A stretch of DNA of 64,000 nt from Macrothele yani (GCA_039090855.1 CM077006.1:50663336-50727335), one strand, 5' to 3'. Positions 43,190-54,540 are shown, numbered from the stretch's first letter. Notes: generated by a model from the letters alone, not told the origin. Made by a program: numbers and translations.

Positions 43190-44540
43190 TTTACGCTTTC
43201 CAACCGTAGGTTGAAGAAGCGTATATGCTCCAGCTTTTTCCGTCCGTCTGTCCGTCCGTCCGTCCGTCTGTCTGTCGGCACGATAACTCACGTAAAAATG
43301 GTTCGATTTCGATGAAATTTTAGTATGTGGTAGGGGACCACTGGGGACGAACCCTATTGAAAATGGATGAAATGGGGTCAAAGGTCACGCCATAAGAGCA
43401 GGATCCATTCAATTGCCCTTATGCGTCATAACTTGCGTAAATATAGTTCGATTTCGATGAAATTTTAGTATGTGGTAATGTACCACCAGGGGACGAACCT
43501 TATTGAAAGTGGGTGAAGTGCGGTCAAAGGTCACGCCATAAGAACGGGATCCATTTCATTGCCTTTATGCGTCATAACATGCGTAAATATGGTTCGATTT
43601 CGATGAAATTTCAGTATCGTGGTAGGAAACTACCTGGGCACGAACCCTATTGAAAATTGACAAATTGGGGTCAAAGGTCAATTAGGGCATAAGAGCGGGA
43701 TTTATTCCAGTGCCCTTATGCGTCATAACTTGCGGAAAAATGGTTCGATTTCGATGAAATTTTGATATGTGGTAAGGAACCACCTGGGAACGAAATCTAT
43801 TGAAAATGGGTGGAATGGGGTCAAAGGTCAGGACATAAAAGCGGGATCCATTTCATTGCCTTTATGCGTCATAACATGCGTAAATATGGTTCGATTTCGA
43901 TGAAATTTTAGTATGTGGTAGGGAACCACTGGGCACGAACCCTATTGAAAATGGGCGAATGGGGTCAAAGGTCAGGCAGGACATAAGAGCGGGATTTGTT
44001 CCATAGCCCTTATGCGTCATAACTTGCTTAAAAATGGTTCGATTTCGATGAAATTTTAGTATGTGGTAGGGAACCACCTGGGCACGAACCCTATTGAAAA
44101 TGGGCGAAATGGGGTCAAAGGTCAGGACACTGGAGTGGGATCCCTTCCATTGCCCTTGTGCATCATAACTTACCAAAAAATGTTTCGATTGCGACAAAAC
44201 GTTATCATGTTGTTCCGGAGGTATAGTAAACCGGTTCTGTTGAATATCAACGAAATGAGGTCATAGGTCATTGCACAAAAGCAAGATTTATTCCACAGCC
44301 ATTATTCTCATAACGTGCGTAAAACTGCTTCTATTGCGACAAAACTTTAGTATGTTATTCTTCAGGTGTACTGAACCGGTTCTGTTGAATATCATCGAAA
44401 TGGGGTCAAAGGTCAGGACACAGGAGCGAGATTTATTCCACAGCCATTATCCTCATAACTTGAGTAATAATTTCTGGTATGTTGGAAAGCGTATCATAAT
44501 CAATGCATTGCATGATTTTACTAACTTGTTTATGTTTTTT
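43190..44540 (+). mobile_element. Tandem-repeat element with DR1-like motifs, long copy
   Basis: Same left end as the copy at 39893 (TTTCCAACCGTAGGTTGAAG, AAGCGTATATGCTCCAGCTT, a GTCC/GTCT microsatellite, GCACGATAACTCACGTAAAA), then eight ~146-base units. Each unit has GGTTCGATTTCGATGAAATT, GTATGTGGTA, CCCTATTGAAAATGG and a GGGGTCAAAGGTCA box (43374, 43667, 43817, 43961, 44111, 44402 perfect; 43521 and 44257 altered). The right portion (TGGTATGTTGGAAAGCG, CATTGCATGATTTTACTA) is shared with the short copy. No gene is present. Two copies with two versus eight units show array-length change within one element family. Confidence 0.8.
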
Positions 44541-44689
44541 TTTAATGCAAAGGACCAATTTTCATTAATTCTAGATGAAGTGTGGAACAAACATCACTCA
44601 TTTTTCGAAGAATCCATAACAGGCAGTACATCCATTTTTACGTTCGTGCGCCAATGTGAAAACACAAATTTGTTTGTGGCGGAGATCAA

Positions 44690-44808
44690 AAGAGCGCCCC
44701 CTCACTCCGGAGTAAGTTGCTCTCCCAACTAAGATACACCGACAGAATGTATCGCTGCAAATTTGTCGTCTTGACACGTGCTTTACTTATGTAGTACGTC
44801 ACAAATCC
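44690..44808 (-). repeat. SINE family C, tRNA-derived, minus strand
   Basis: Minus strand: TGACGTACTACATAAGTAAA, GCACGTGTCAAGACGACAAA, GATACATTCTGTCGGTGTAT and CTTAGTTGGGAGAGCAACTT, followed by ACTCCGGAGTG. The B box is lost. It abuts the RTE-1 3' end at 44806. Confidence 0.7.
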
Positions 44809-45296
44809 TCATCATCATAATTGACAACCATTATCAATCCACTGCTCGATGAAGGGTCTCCCCAAGTTCCTTCCACAACGGTCTAGCTAGCGCCTGTCTC
44901 ATTCATGTCACTCTCGCATGTTTCCGAATATAATCCACCCATCTCCCATGTTGTCTTCTTCTTCGTTGCCCGTTTTTCTGGCCCGTTGAAATACAGTCTA
45001 AAATTTCGGTTGTCCATTGGTGGTCCGTTCTTCTGGCATTATGTCCAGCCCATTACCATTTCAGGAATTTTACTCTGATCATGATGTCTTTCACTCTTGT
45101 CATTTTCCTTATCCACGAGTTCCTCTTCTTATCTTTCCTGGTTACATCAAGCACGCAATCTTTTCATGTTTCTTTCAGTTGTCTGCAGACTTTGGATGTC
45201 TTCCTTAGTTAAGGTCCATGTCTCTACCCTATGCGTAAACATTGGAAGGATGCATTGCTTAAACACTTCTTTTAAGACATAATGGCATGTAGCTCT
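44806..45296 (-). pseudogene. RTE-1 copy, 3' fragment, degraded
   Basis: Minus strand from 45296: GAGCTACATGCCATTATGTC, TTAAAAGAAGTGTTTAAGCA, then the C-terminal coding region with frameshifts, ending with the (ATG)n tail at 44806-44815. Only about 490 bases are left, all from the post-RT region. It stops at the (AT)n run where the next RTE-1 copy starts on the other strand. Confidence 0.85.

Positions 45297-45343
<47 letters not shown>
45297..45343. repeat. (AT)n microsatellite
   Basis: About 46 bases of pure AT between the 5' ends of two RTE-1 copies in opposite orientation. Confidence 0.95.
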
Positions 45344-45345
<2 letters not shown>

Positions 45346-48300
45346 TCAGGTGATGCGTAACATCACAGCCTCTCCTTGACAAATGTCAACCCCGCCTTCT
45401 CGTGGTGCATCCTGTTCCCACTAAAGTTTTTCTGACGACCGCAAATAGCTCTTTAGTATAACTATATATATCAGAGGAAATGCTATCCCACACTCACCAA
45501 CCCGCTTGGCCAGCGTGGTGAGTTATGGCCAAACACCTCCAAAATGACTCTACAACTTAAATCTTGGCCCTCAGTCTCCGGCAGCTGGAATGTACCTGGC
45601 CAAGGCAGCGGCCAGTGCGACATGAAAACAGAGGGTGCTAAGAATCCCCGGAGGACCGGACTAGGCTGCCATTTGATGCTGACCTTGGCTACCTACAACG
45701 GACGCTCCCTATCTTCTGATTCAAGGCTTCTTGAATTGGAAGAGGAACTACAAAGGATCAAGTGGGACATCGTCGGGCTGAGTGAGGTAAGGAGAAAAGG
45801 AGAAGATCTCATTGAACTGAAAAGTGGACATCTCTTCTATTATCGTGGGACAGATACTGGCAGAACTAGTGGTGTTGGATTTATAATAAACAAGAAACTG
45901 AAGGATAAAGTGGTAGAAGTTGAAAGTTCCTCTGACAGAGCTGCACGACTCGTTATCCAACTATCGAGAAGATACCAGGCTCAGATTATTCAAACTTATG
46001 CACCCACCACAAGTCATCCTGAAGAAGAAATTGAAGAATTTTATGAGGAAATTCGTCATCTAAATAATAAAGGTAAGCAGCACTTGAAGATAATTATGGG
46101 AGATTTCAATGCAAAAATAGGGCACCGGCAACAGAATGAAACTTCAGTAGGTAAATTCGGTCACGGCAACAGAAACCAGCGTGGAAATACTCTCGTTGAG
46201 TTTGCAGAGGCAGAAGGATTTTTCATCTTGAATTCCTTTTTCAAGAAAAAGCCACACAGGAAATGGACATGGAGACATCCAATTGGGACGACAAGTGAAA
46301 TTGATTTTATTATGTGTAACAAAAAATTCGTCATCGAAGACTGCAGTGTGCTAAACAAGTTCAACACAGGTAGTGACCATAGATTGGTGAGATGTAAGAT
46401 GCACCTCAACACTAAACTGGAACGTGGCAAGCTCATAAGACAAACTAAAATGTATTGACATAACCAACCTTAAAAAACACCATAATACTTTCAAGTTGGA
46501 ACTGAAGAACAGATTCTCTGCTTTAGAAGGCCTAACATCGGAAGAAGTGGATATTTCTGAAGTTAACAGAAAAGTAACCAAAGCTCTTATGGAAACAGCA
46601 ACAAAATTAGCTGGGTCTAAGAACAAGTTGCATGTAAACAAATTATCAGGAAAAACCAAAATGTTGATGCAAAAAAGAAGAGAGATGAGGACAACTAAAG
46701 AAGATGTGACTTCCAAAGTGGAATATATAGAGCTATGCAAGACAGCACGAAGAAGTATCACTGAAGACGTAAGGAAATTCAACTGTGAGCTAGTGAGGAA
46801 AGCAATTGAAAACAACCAAAGCCTAAAGATAGCAAAGGGACATCTCAGTAAGGGAAGAAAACAGATTATGGCTCTGAGAAAAGAAGATGGTTCTATAACA
46901 AGAAATAGAGGCGAAATTTTGACAAGAGTGAAAGATTTCTACTCCAAACTATATGAAAGGGATGATACATGTACTCCAGACATCATGAAAGGTACCAGAG
47001 TTCTTCCAGTCCTCCCAGCAGAAGTTGCTCATGCAATCAAGAACATGAAGCGGGGGAAAGCTCCAGGAGAAGATGGAATTACTATAGACATCATACAAGA
47101 AGCAAGTGGAGAAATTGAAACAGTACTCGCCCAAATTTTCACTCGATGCCTTAATGAAGGGAAGATTCCTGAGGATTGGAACAATGCTACAATGATCCTG
47201 CTACATAAAAAAGGAGACATTGAGGATCTCAGGAACTACAGACCTATCAGCCTCCTATCAGTGGTTTATAAAATCTTCACTAAAGTTCTTTCACACCGCT
47301 TGAAGGTAACACTGGACATGGCTCAACCGAGAGAACAAGCTGGATTCAGGAGTGGCTACAGCACAATAGATCATATCCATGTACTGAGAGAACTAATTGA
47401 AAGAGCGAGAGAATATGAACTTCCATTGTGCATGGCTTTTATCGATTATGAAAAAGCCTTTGATTCGGTGAAACCATCAGCAGTTACCACGGCTCTGAAA
47501 TCCTGCGGTATTGAAGATGCATACATTAGTATTATTAATAACATCTATGAAAATGCAAGTGCAAAGATTCGGCTGTTTGAAAATACAACACACATAAAAA
47601 TTGGAAAGGGAGTGAGACAAGGTGACACCATATCTCCGAAGCTCTTTAATGCCACATTGGAAAATGTCTTTCAATCACTGAACTGGGAAAACAAAGGGAT
47701 AAAGATTAATGGAGATTATCTAACCCACCTTCGTTTTGCTGATGACGTAGTCATTTTTGCAACTACCCCATCAGAGCTGCAGAGTATGATTCAGGAACTT
47801 GCTGACAAGAGTAAAGAAGTGGGATTAAAAATGAACTTTCAGAAGACAAAAGTGATGTTCAATGCTTTTACAAGAAATGAAGATTTATCGATTGATGGAG
47901 AAAAACTGGAGATAACAGATACGTATGTTTATCTTGGACAGCAGATATCAAGTGAGGGTAACATTGATGAAGAAATTAATCGGCGTACAAAACTTGCCTG
48001 GAGAGCTTTTGGAAGAAACAGCATAATTTTCAAGAGCAATATGCCGTTATGTCTTAAAAGAAAAGTGTTTGATCAATGCATCCTTCCAGTGCTTACGTAT
48101 GGTGCAGAGACGTGGACCTTAACTAAAAGAGACATACAAAGGCTGCAGACAACTCAAAGTAGCATGAAGAGGTGCATGCTTGGTATAACCAGGAGAGATA
48201 AGAAGAGGAACTCGTGGATCCGAAAAATGACGAGAGTGGAAGACATCATGATCAGAGTTAAATCCCTGAAATGGCAATGGGCTGGACATACTGCCAGAAG

Positions 48301-48521
48301 GACAGACCATAGATGGACAGCCGAAATTTTAGATTGGATTCCAAGGGACAGGAAAAGACCCAGAAAAAGACCACATGGGAGATGGGTGGATGAAATTCGT
48401 AAATATGTGGGAGTGACATGGAGGAGACTGGCACAAGACAGACCGTTGTGGAGGAAACTTGGGGAGACCTTCGTCCAGCAGTGGATTGATAATGGTTGAC
48501 AATGATGATGATGATGATATA
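45344..48521 (+). mobile_element. RTE-type retrotransposon RTE-1, full length, young copy
   Basis: Leader starts GGTCAGGTGATGCGTAACAT, the gene follows from 45544, and the element ends with TGGTTGACAATGATGATGAT and a (TA)n run. Both flanks are (AT)n, so exact target duplications cannot be read. It differs from the copy at 48637-51672 at only about ten positions over 3 kb. Confidence 0.93.
45544..48499 (+). pseudogene. RTE-1 endonuclease/reverse transcriptase, one 1-nt insertion
   Basis: A gene of 2956 bases, that is 985 codons plus one extra base. The start is the ATG giving MTLQLKSWPSVSGSW. Order: short N-terminus, APE-type endonuclease about residues 46-280 (LATYNGRSLS, SEVRRKGEDL, IMGDFNAKIG near 185, SDHRLVRC near 276), a basic linker, reverse transcriptase about 540-780 (NYRPISLLS near 564, FIDYEKAFDSV near 632, GVRQGDTISPKLF near 689, RFADDVVIFA near 730), then the RTE tail (VLTYGAETWTL near 850; VQQWIDNG end). 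The only break is an extra T near 46446, where the sister copy reads CAAACAAAATG. All catalytic motifs are intact. The protein would nick target DNA and copy its own RNA; SINEs may borrow such enzymes. Confidence 0.95.
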
Positions 48522-48599
48522 TATATATATATATATATTCTAAAAAGAAGAGACTGTTTTGCAACTTTCGTTTTAAATTTTAAAGTTTTTCTTATGATT

Positions 48600-51500
48600 T
48601 CAGCTTTGCTCTTTAGTATATATATATATATATATAAATGCTATCCCACACTCACCAACCCGCTTGGCCAGCGTGGTGAGTTATGGCCAAACACCTCCAA
48701 AATGACTCTACAACTTAAATCTTGGCCCTCAGTCTCCGGCAGCTGGAATGTACCTGGCCAAGGCAGCGGCCAGTGCGACATGAAAACAGAGGGTGCTAAG
48801 AATCCCCGGAGGACCGGACTAGGCTGCCATTTGATGCTGACCTTGGCTACCTACAACGGACGCTCCCTATCTTCTGATTCAAGGCTTCTTGAATTGGAAG
48901 AGGAACTACAAAGGATCAAGTGGGACATCGTCGGGCTGAGTGAGGTAAGGAGAAAAGGAGAAGATCTCATTGAACTGAAAAGTGGACATCTCTTCTATTA
49001 TCGTGGGACAGATACTGGCAGAACTAGTGGTGTTGGATTTATAATAAACAAGAAACTGAAGGATAAAGTGGTAGAAGTTGAAAGTTCCTCTGACAGAGCT
49101 GCACGACTCGTTATCCAACTATCGAGAAGATACCAGGCTCAGATTATTCAAACTTATGCACCCACCACAAGTCATCCTGAAGAAGAAATTGAAGAATTTT
49201 ATGAGGAAATTCGTCATCTAAATAATAAAGGTAAGCAGCACTTGAAGATAATTATGGGAGATTTCAATGCAAAAATAGGGCACCGGCAACAGAATGAAAC
49301 TTCAGTAGGTAAATTCGGTCACGGCAACAGAAACCAGCGTGGAAATACTCTCGTTGAGTTTGCAGAGGCAGAAGGATTTTTCATCTTGAATTCCTTTTTC
49401 AAGAAAAAGCCACACAGGAAATGGACATGGAGACATCCAATTGGGACGACAAGTGAAATTGATTTTATTATGTGTAACAAAAAATTCGTCATCGAAGACT
49501 GCAGTGTGCTAAACAAGTTCAACACAGGTAGTGACCATAGATTGGTGAGATGTAAGATGCACCTCAACACTAAACTGGAACGTGGCAAGCTCATAAGACA
49601 AACAAAATGTATTGACATAACCAACCTTAAAAAACACCATAATACTTTCAAGTTGGAACTGAAGAACAGATTCTCTGCTTTAGAAGGCCTAACATCGGAA
49701 GAAGTGGATATTTCTGAAGTTAACAGAAAAGTAACCAAAGCTCTTATGGAAACAGCAACAAAATTAGCTGGGTCTAAGAACAAGTTGCATGTAAACAAAT
49801 TATCAGGAAAAACGAAAATGTTGATGCAAAAAAGAAGAGAGATGAGGACAACTAAAGAAGATGTGACTTCCAAAGTGGAATATATAGAGCTATGCAAGAC
49901 AGCACGAAAAAGTATCACTGAAGACGTAAGGAAATTCAACTGTGAGCTAGTGAGGAAAGCAATTGAAAACAACCAAAGCCTAAAGATAGCAAAGGGACAT
50001 CTCAGTAAGGGAAGAAAACAGATTATGGCTCTGAGAAAAGAAGATGGTTCTATAACAAGAAATAGAGGCGAAATTTTGACAAGAGTGAAAGATTTCTACT
50101 CCAAACTATATGAAAGGGATGATACATGTACTCCAGACATCATGAAAGGTACCAGAGTTCTTCCAGTCCTCCCAGCAGAAGTTGCTCATGCAATCAAGAA
50201 CATGAAGCGGGGGAAAGCTCCAGGAGAAGATGGAATTACTATAGACATCATACAAGAAGCAAGTGGAGAAATTGAAACAGTACTCGCCCAAATTTTCACT
50301 CGATGCCTTAATGAAGGGAAGATTCCTGAGGATTGGAACAATGCTACAATGATCCTGCTACATAAAAAAGGAGACATTGAGGATCTCAGGAACTACAGAC
50401 CTATCAGCCTCCTATCAGTGGTTTATAAAATCTTCACTAAAGTTCTTTCACACCGCTTGAAGGTAACACTGGACATGGCTCAACCGAGAGAACAAGCTGG
50501 ATTCAGGAGTGGCTACAGCACAATAGATCATATCCATGTACTGAGAGAACTAATTGAAAGAGCGAGGGAATATGAACTTCCATTGTGCATGGCTTTTATC
50601 GATTATGAAAAAGCCTTTGATTCGGTGAAACCATCAGCAGTTACCACGGCTCTGAAATCCTGCGGTATTGAAGACGCATACATTAATATTATTAATAACA
50701 TCTATGAAAATGCAAGTGCAAAGATTCGGCTGTTTGAAAATACAACACACATAAAAATTGGAAAGGGAGTGAGACAAGGTGACACCATATCTCCGAAGCT
50801 CTTTAATGCCACATTGGAAAATGTCTTTCAATCACTGAACTGGGAAAACAAAGGGATAAAGATTAATGGAGATTATCTAACCCACCTTCGTTTTGCTGAT
50901 GACGTAGTCATTTTTGCAACTACCCCATCAGAGCTGCAGAGTATGATTCAGGAACTTGCTGACAAGAGTAAAGAAGTGGGATTAAAAATGAACTTTCAGA
51001 AGACAAAAGTGATGTTCAATGCTTTTACAAGAAATGAAGATTTATCGATTGATGGAGAAAAACTGGAGATAACAGATACGTATGTTTATCTTGGACAGCA
51101 GATATCAAGTGAGGGTCAACATTGATGAAGAAATTAATCGGCGTACAAAACTTGCCTGGAGAGCTTTTGGAAGAAACAGCATAATTTTCAAGAGCAATAT
51201 GCCATTATGTCTTAAAAGAAAAGTGTTTGATCAATGCATCCTTCCAGTGCTTACGTATGGTGCAGAGACGTGGACCTTAACTAAAAGAGACATACAAAGG
51301 CTGCAGACAACTCAAAGCCACATGGAGAGGTGCATGCTTGGTATAACCAGGAGAGATAAGAAGAGGAACTCGTGGATCCGAAAAATGACGAGAGTGGAAG
51401 ACATCATGATCAGAGTTAAATCCCTGAAATGGCAATGGGCTGGACATACTGCCAGAAGGACAGACCATAGATGGACAGCCGAAATTTTAGATTGGATTCC

Positions 51501-51669
51501 AAGGGACAGGAAAAGACCCAGAAAAAGACCACATGGGAGATGGGTGGATGAAATTCGTAAATATGCGGGAGTGACATGGAGGAGACTGGCACAAGACAGA
51601 CCGTTGTGGAGGAAACTTGGGGAGACCTTCGTCCAGCAGTGGATTGATAATGGTTGACAATGATGATGA

Positions 51670-51672
<3 letters not shown>
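48600..51672 (+). mobile_element. RTE-type retrotransposon RTE-1, second young copy, head to tail
   Basis: Solid identity with the previous copy starts at 48637 (AAATGCTATCCCACACTCAC); the first ~135 bases of the leader are missing, though GCTCTTTAGTATA at 48608 is also in the leader of the other copy. It ends with the TGATGATGATGA tail at 51672, then (TA)n and a T run to 51718. Only about 115 bases separate it from the end of the preceding copy. Confidence 0.92.
48702..51657 (+). pseudogene. RTE-1 endonuclease/reverse transcriptase, one 1-nt insertion (other site)
   Basis: Same length (2956 bases) and same domain order and motifs as the gene at 45544, starting at ATG 48702; an upstream in-frame extension to 48459 exists but reads through the (TA)n and has no counterpart in other copies. 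The frame is open for 808 codons, past the reverse transcriptase motifs, to an extra C near 51116 (GAGGGTCAACATTG versus GAGGGTAACATTG in the sister copy), and the C-terminal 190 residues continue in the next frame from 51082. Endonuclease and RT domains are thus uninterrupted; only the C-terminal region is cut off. Of the copies here it is the nearest to functional. Confidence 0.95.

Positions 51673-51718
<46 letters not shown>
51673..51718. repeat. (TA)n followed by T run
   Basis: About 29 bases of TA then about 18 T, directly after the RTE-1 tail. Confidence 0.95.
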
Positions 51719-51839
51719 CACGTTATCATAATCTTCCAGGCAGTGGAAGTCTCAAAAATTTTGCTTCGCAAAATCCGTAGTGTGACGGACCTCTATATAA
51801 CGGATTTCAGAAACAACTCTTACCATCACTTTTGGAGCA

Positions 51840-51995
51840 GACAGATGTGACGTGCCTGCCCCACGACATAAAGGCAGATAGCAGCAAGAACGAACGTCCG
51901 CGTAGCTCAGTTGGTAGAGCGACATTTCCGGAATAAGTGGACTCGGGTTCGATCCCCGGTGTGGACCAAAAGTGACGGAGAAATTTACTTCGTTA
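51840..51995 (+). repeat. SINE family A between ~45-base direct repeats
   Basis: Leader GTGACGTGCCTGCCCCACGA and CATAAAGGCAGATAGCAGC, head GTCCGCGTAGCTCAGTTGGT (the best A box of family A), B box GGGTTCGATCCCCGG, tail AGTGACGGAGAAATTTACTT and CGTTATA. The flanks ATTTCAGAAACAACTCTTAC...GAGCAGACAGATGTGAC (51803-51848) and ATTTCAAACAACTCTTACCA...GAGCAGACAGATCTGAC (51999-52041) are direct repeats much longer than a normal SINE target duplication. No linked 3' module is present. Confidence 0.88.
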
Positions 51996-52043
51996 TACAG
52001 ATTTCAAACAACTCTTACCATCACTTGGAGCAGACAGATCTGA

Positions 52044-52993
52044 CCGTTAAAATAAAATTAAAAAACAAAAAATCTAGAGAGTACTCAGGTACACTGTTTG
52101 TAGATAATCTATGCTATGCATATTTCGTATGCTAACATCTTTGTGGGTGTGCAATAAAACGAATGATTAGAGGGTATACTTTTATTTAAGTACAACGCAT
52201 TGCATTTATTCGCGTCACCTTACATTGAGCGGTACTTAGGCAGGCGGATTAATGAATGTTATTGTCGTAAAACCAATAAAAGAAGATATGGGAGTCATAA
52301 AAGTAGATATTTACTAAACCTTAGCGGCGGCAGTAATAAGTGCTTCGACTGCTTAGTTTTTAAAAAACAATATTAATTATTATTATTATTATTGTTATAC
52401 AGTATATTATTCAGATTTAGATGACCGTAAGAAACGACCATGACACCGATGAAGTGTGATGTAGCTACGAAGTCCATCCGCGCATGCGCAAGCTAAAATT
52501 TGACCTCAAGATAGAAAGAAAAGCTGAATTGCAAGTGTGTTGATGAAGAGGAATTAGTAACTTTTGGTGTACGATATCTACAGGTTACACCTCATCGTGT
52601 TATACATCATTTTAAAGCTCTCGTTAGTAGCAGGTCACAGGGGTCGGAGTTGTCGCAGGGGTCGGAGTTGTCCTGAAGTTCCTTATTTATTTATTTTTTT
52701 TGTCCTGAAATGTCCTTATTTTTGTTCTATATCCTGAAAATTTGAGTGTAATCCTCAAATTTTAAGAATAAGTGGAAAACTATGTACTAAGGTGATTCAT
52801 CATCTAGCGTTTACAAGTACTGCGTAAATAAAAAAATGGAACGAGAGAAAGAGAGAGTACTCTATCGTTGTGACGTCATCGCCAAGAACTCTCACTCTTG
52901 TAATTTGTGATGTAAGTGAACGCGTTCCCGCGTTTATGAGATTGTTCCAGAATCAAAGCTGCCGTGAAGCCCCTTCTTACGGCGGAGGACCCA
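52044..52993. other. No gene recognised
   Basis: AT-rich sequence with a (TTA)n run near 52374-52392 and two TGTCCTGAA(A)TGTCC-like blocks near 52671-52720 that resemble TGTCCTGAAATTTAAG at 54611. Confidence 0.4.
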
Positions 52994-53144
52994 CAGAGAT
53001 GCCAACCATTACGGAATTTCTGTAATTATTACGAATTTCCCCTGGGATTACGGAATTACGGATGACTAACGAAAAATTATGGATATTCAGATTTTCGCTG
53101 TAACTAAGAAAGTTTTACCGGTTTTGTAATTAATCAATGTAAAC

Positions 53145-53740
53145 GCCTCTGAATAAAGTTCGTCACATAGCTCTTTGTTTCTTTTTTTTTCCTTAGGAGG
53201 AGAATTTGTTTTGCTCATTTGAAAGAGTGAAAAAAAAAATATATATATAGTACGGCGCCGGGCCGGGATTACGTAGGCCCGGCGTGCTCCTTACCTTCCA
53301 CCCGCCGTGGCCCGGGATTATGTCGGTCCGAAGCCTCTGAATAAAGTTCGTGACGCAGCTCTTTGTTTCTTTTCTTTTTTTTTTTCTTTCTTTGTTTTTC
53401 CGAGGAGAAAGGATTTGTTTTGCTTTTTTGAAAGCTAAGTGGAAAGAAAGCGTGGCGCCAGGTCGGGATTGCGTAGGTCCCGGCGTGCTTCTTTCGTCTG
53501 GGCCCGGGACTACACTGCCCGGACGTGCTTCTTTCACTGTGACCCGGGATTGCGTCTGCCTGGGCGTGCTTCTTTCGCTGTGGTCCGGTATTGCGTTGGC
53601 CTCTGAACCAAGTTCGTGACGCACCTCTTTGTTTCTTTTTTTTTTCCTTTCTTTTCTGAAGAGAAGGAATGTGTTTTGCTTGTTTGAAAACCAAGTGGAA
53701 AGAATACACGGCGCCGGGCCTCGGGATTATGTCAGCCGTT
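53145..53740. repeat. GC-rich triplicated repeat with internal sub-repeats
   Basis: CCTCTGAA(T/C)(A/C)AAGTTCGT starts copies at 53146, 53334 and 53600. Each continues with GCTCTTTGTTTC or its variant, a T/C run, a GAGGAGAA-like block, TTTGTTTTGCTT, and GGCGCCGGG-type GC-rich sequence. The middle copy also holds three ~55-base sub-repeats with GGGATT(G/A)CGT and GGCGTGCTTCTTTC. GC content stands out against the AT-rich surroundings. Confidence 0.8.
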
Positions 53741-54150
53741 ATCATTTGGGGCTTCTCGTGATCGATGCACAAACTGAGCAGAAATCTCGGGGGGGGGGGA
53801 GTCCCGTTTGAGGACGGAATTCCTTCTTCCGGAAACGGAAGTTAGTTGGAGTGAAGATTTATCCCGTAATCGTAATATTTTCTCGCGATGTTTCTTCTGC
53901 CCAGTATTTTTCTTAAATATCCATTTATTCCACAAATACTTACATTTCAGCTTAAAAATGAAGGAAAGAGTTTTCCAAAACGGAAGACGGTCGAAGCGAA
54001 GATTTCTCCTGTAATCATCTTTTTTTACCCCTGCAATGTTCTGGCTATCCAGTGTTGTTGTTAAGTGTTACATATGACTATATTTTGAAGAAATTCTGAC
54101 AGAAAAGTGAATTTCTGCTGCACGCAGAAGTTGCTGACATAGGTATTAGG

Positions 54151-54537
54151 ATGGAAGAAGCTTCCTTTTCTTCAGTAATGTACTTGTTAAATATTTTCCC
54201 AGCTGCTGTTGTTGGTGATAGTGATCTGGACAAGTTGGAAGTGGAGTTTGTCTTATATCAAATTGTTGAATTGGTAGAAGGTGTTTCGAATAGTCCTACC
54301 GTCAAACATTTTGAAAATGACTGGTGCAATTGGTGCTAGAAAGTGTGAAGTTTTACCACACCTGATACATGTTGTGCTACACAGTAATTCAACTAAGGAA
54401 ATAATTTTTAGCATTGTCCGTAAGAGTCAAACAGAATTTAAGCCAAACCTCTAGCCACTGAAGCTTTAGGGGCGTTGTCAGCCTTAAAAGTGAAAAAAGA
54501 ACATCCTACTAACAACTGGGCAATAATTTAGAGAGTT
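54151..54537 (+). pseudogene. hAT transposase C-terminal (dimerisation) remnant
   Basis: The frame from 54151 includes DSDLDKLEVEFVLYQI, then in a shifted frame VLPHLIHVVLHSNSTKE, IIFSIVRKSQTEFKPNL, a stop in place of STE, and in the next frame ALSALKVKKEHPTNNW. This follows the hAT C-terminal dimerisation pattern (LP-HSN-x-E-x-x-FS-x-V-x-KxxTxFxxxL-x-xxL-x-AL-x-xK). Stops and a frameshift make it inactive, and the catalytic RNase H-like domain is not visible upstream, where the GC-rich repeats lie. Confidence 0.7.
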
Positions 54538-54540
54538 TTT

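Larger units (their letters stand above)
52994..54540 (+). mobile_element. hAT-like element remnant
   Basis: CAGAGATGCCAACCATTACG at 52994 looks like a hAT left end and resembles the left end of the insertion at 56206 (CAGATCTGCCAACTGTTACG). The motif AACGGAAGTTAG...GGAGTGAAGATTTATCCCGT at 53836-53870 is shared with that insertion (56488-56530), and a second variant lies at 53978-54015. A hAT transposase C-terminus follows (54151-54537). No right end was found, so the boundary is approximate. Confidence 0.6.

Noticed and set aside
48459..48701. In-frame 81-codon upstream extension of the RTE-1 gene at 48702
   Set aside because: It reads through (TA)n and the end of the previous copy and has no counterpart in the copies at 45544 or 21695.
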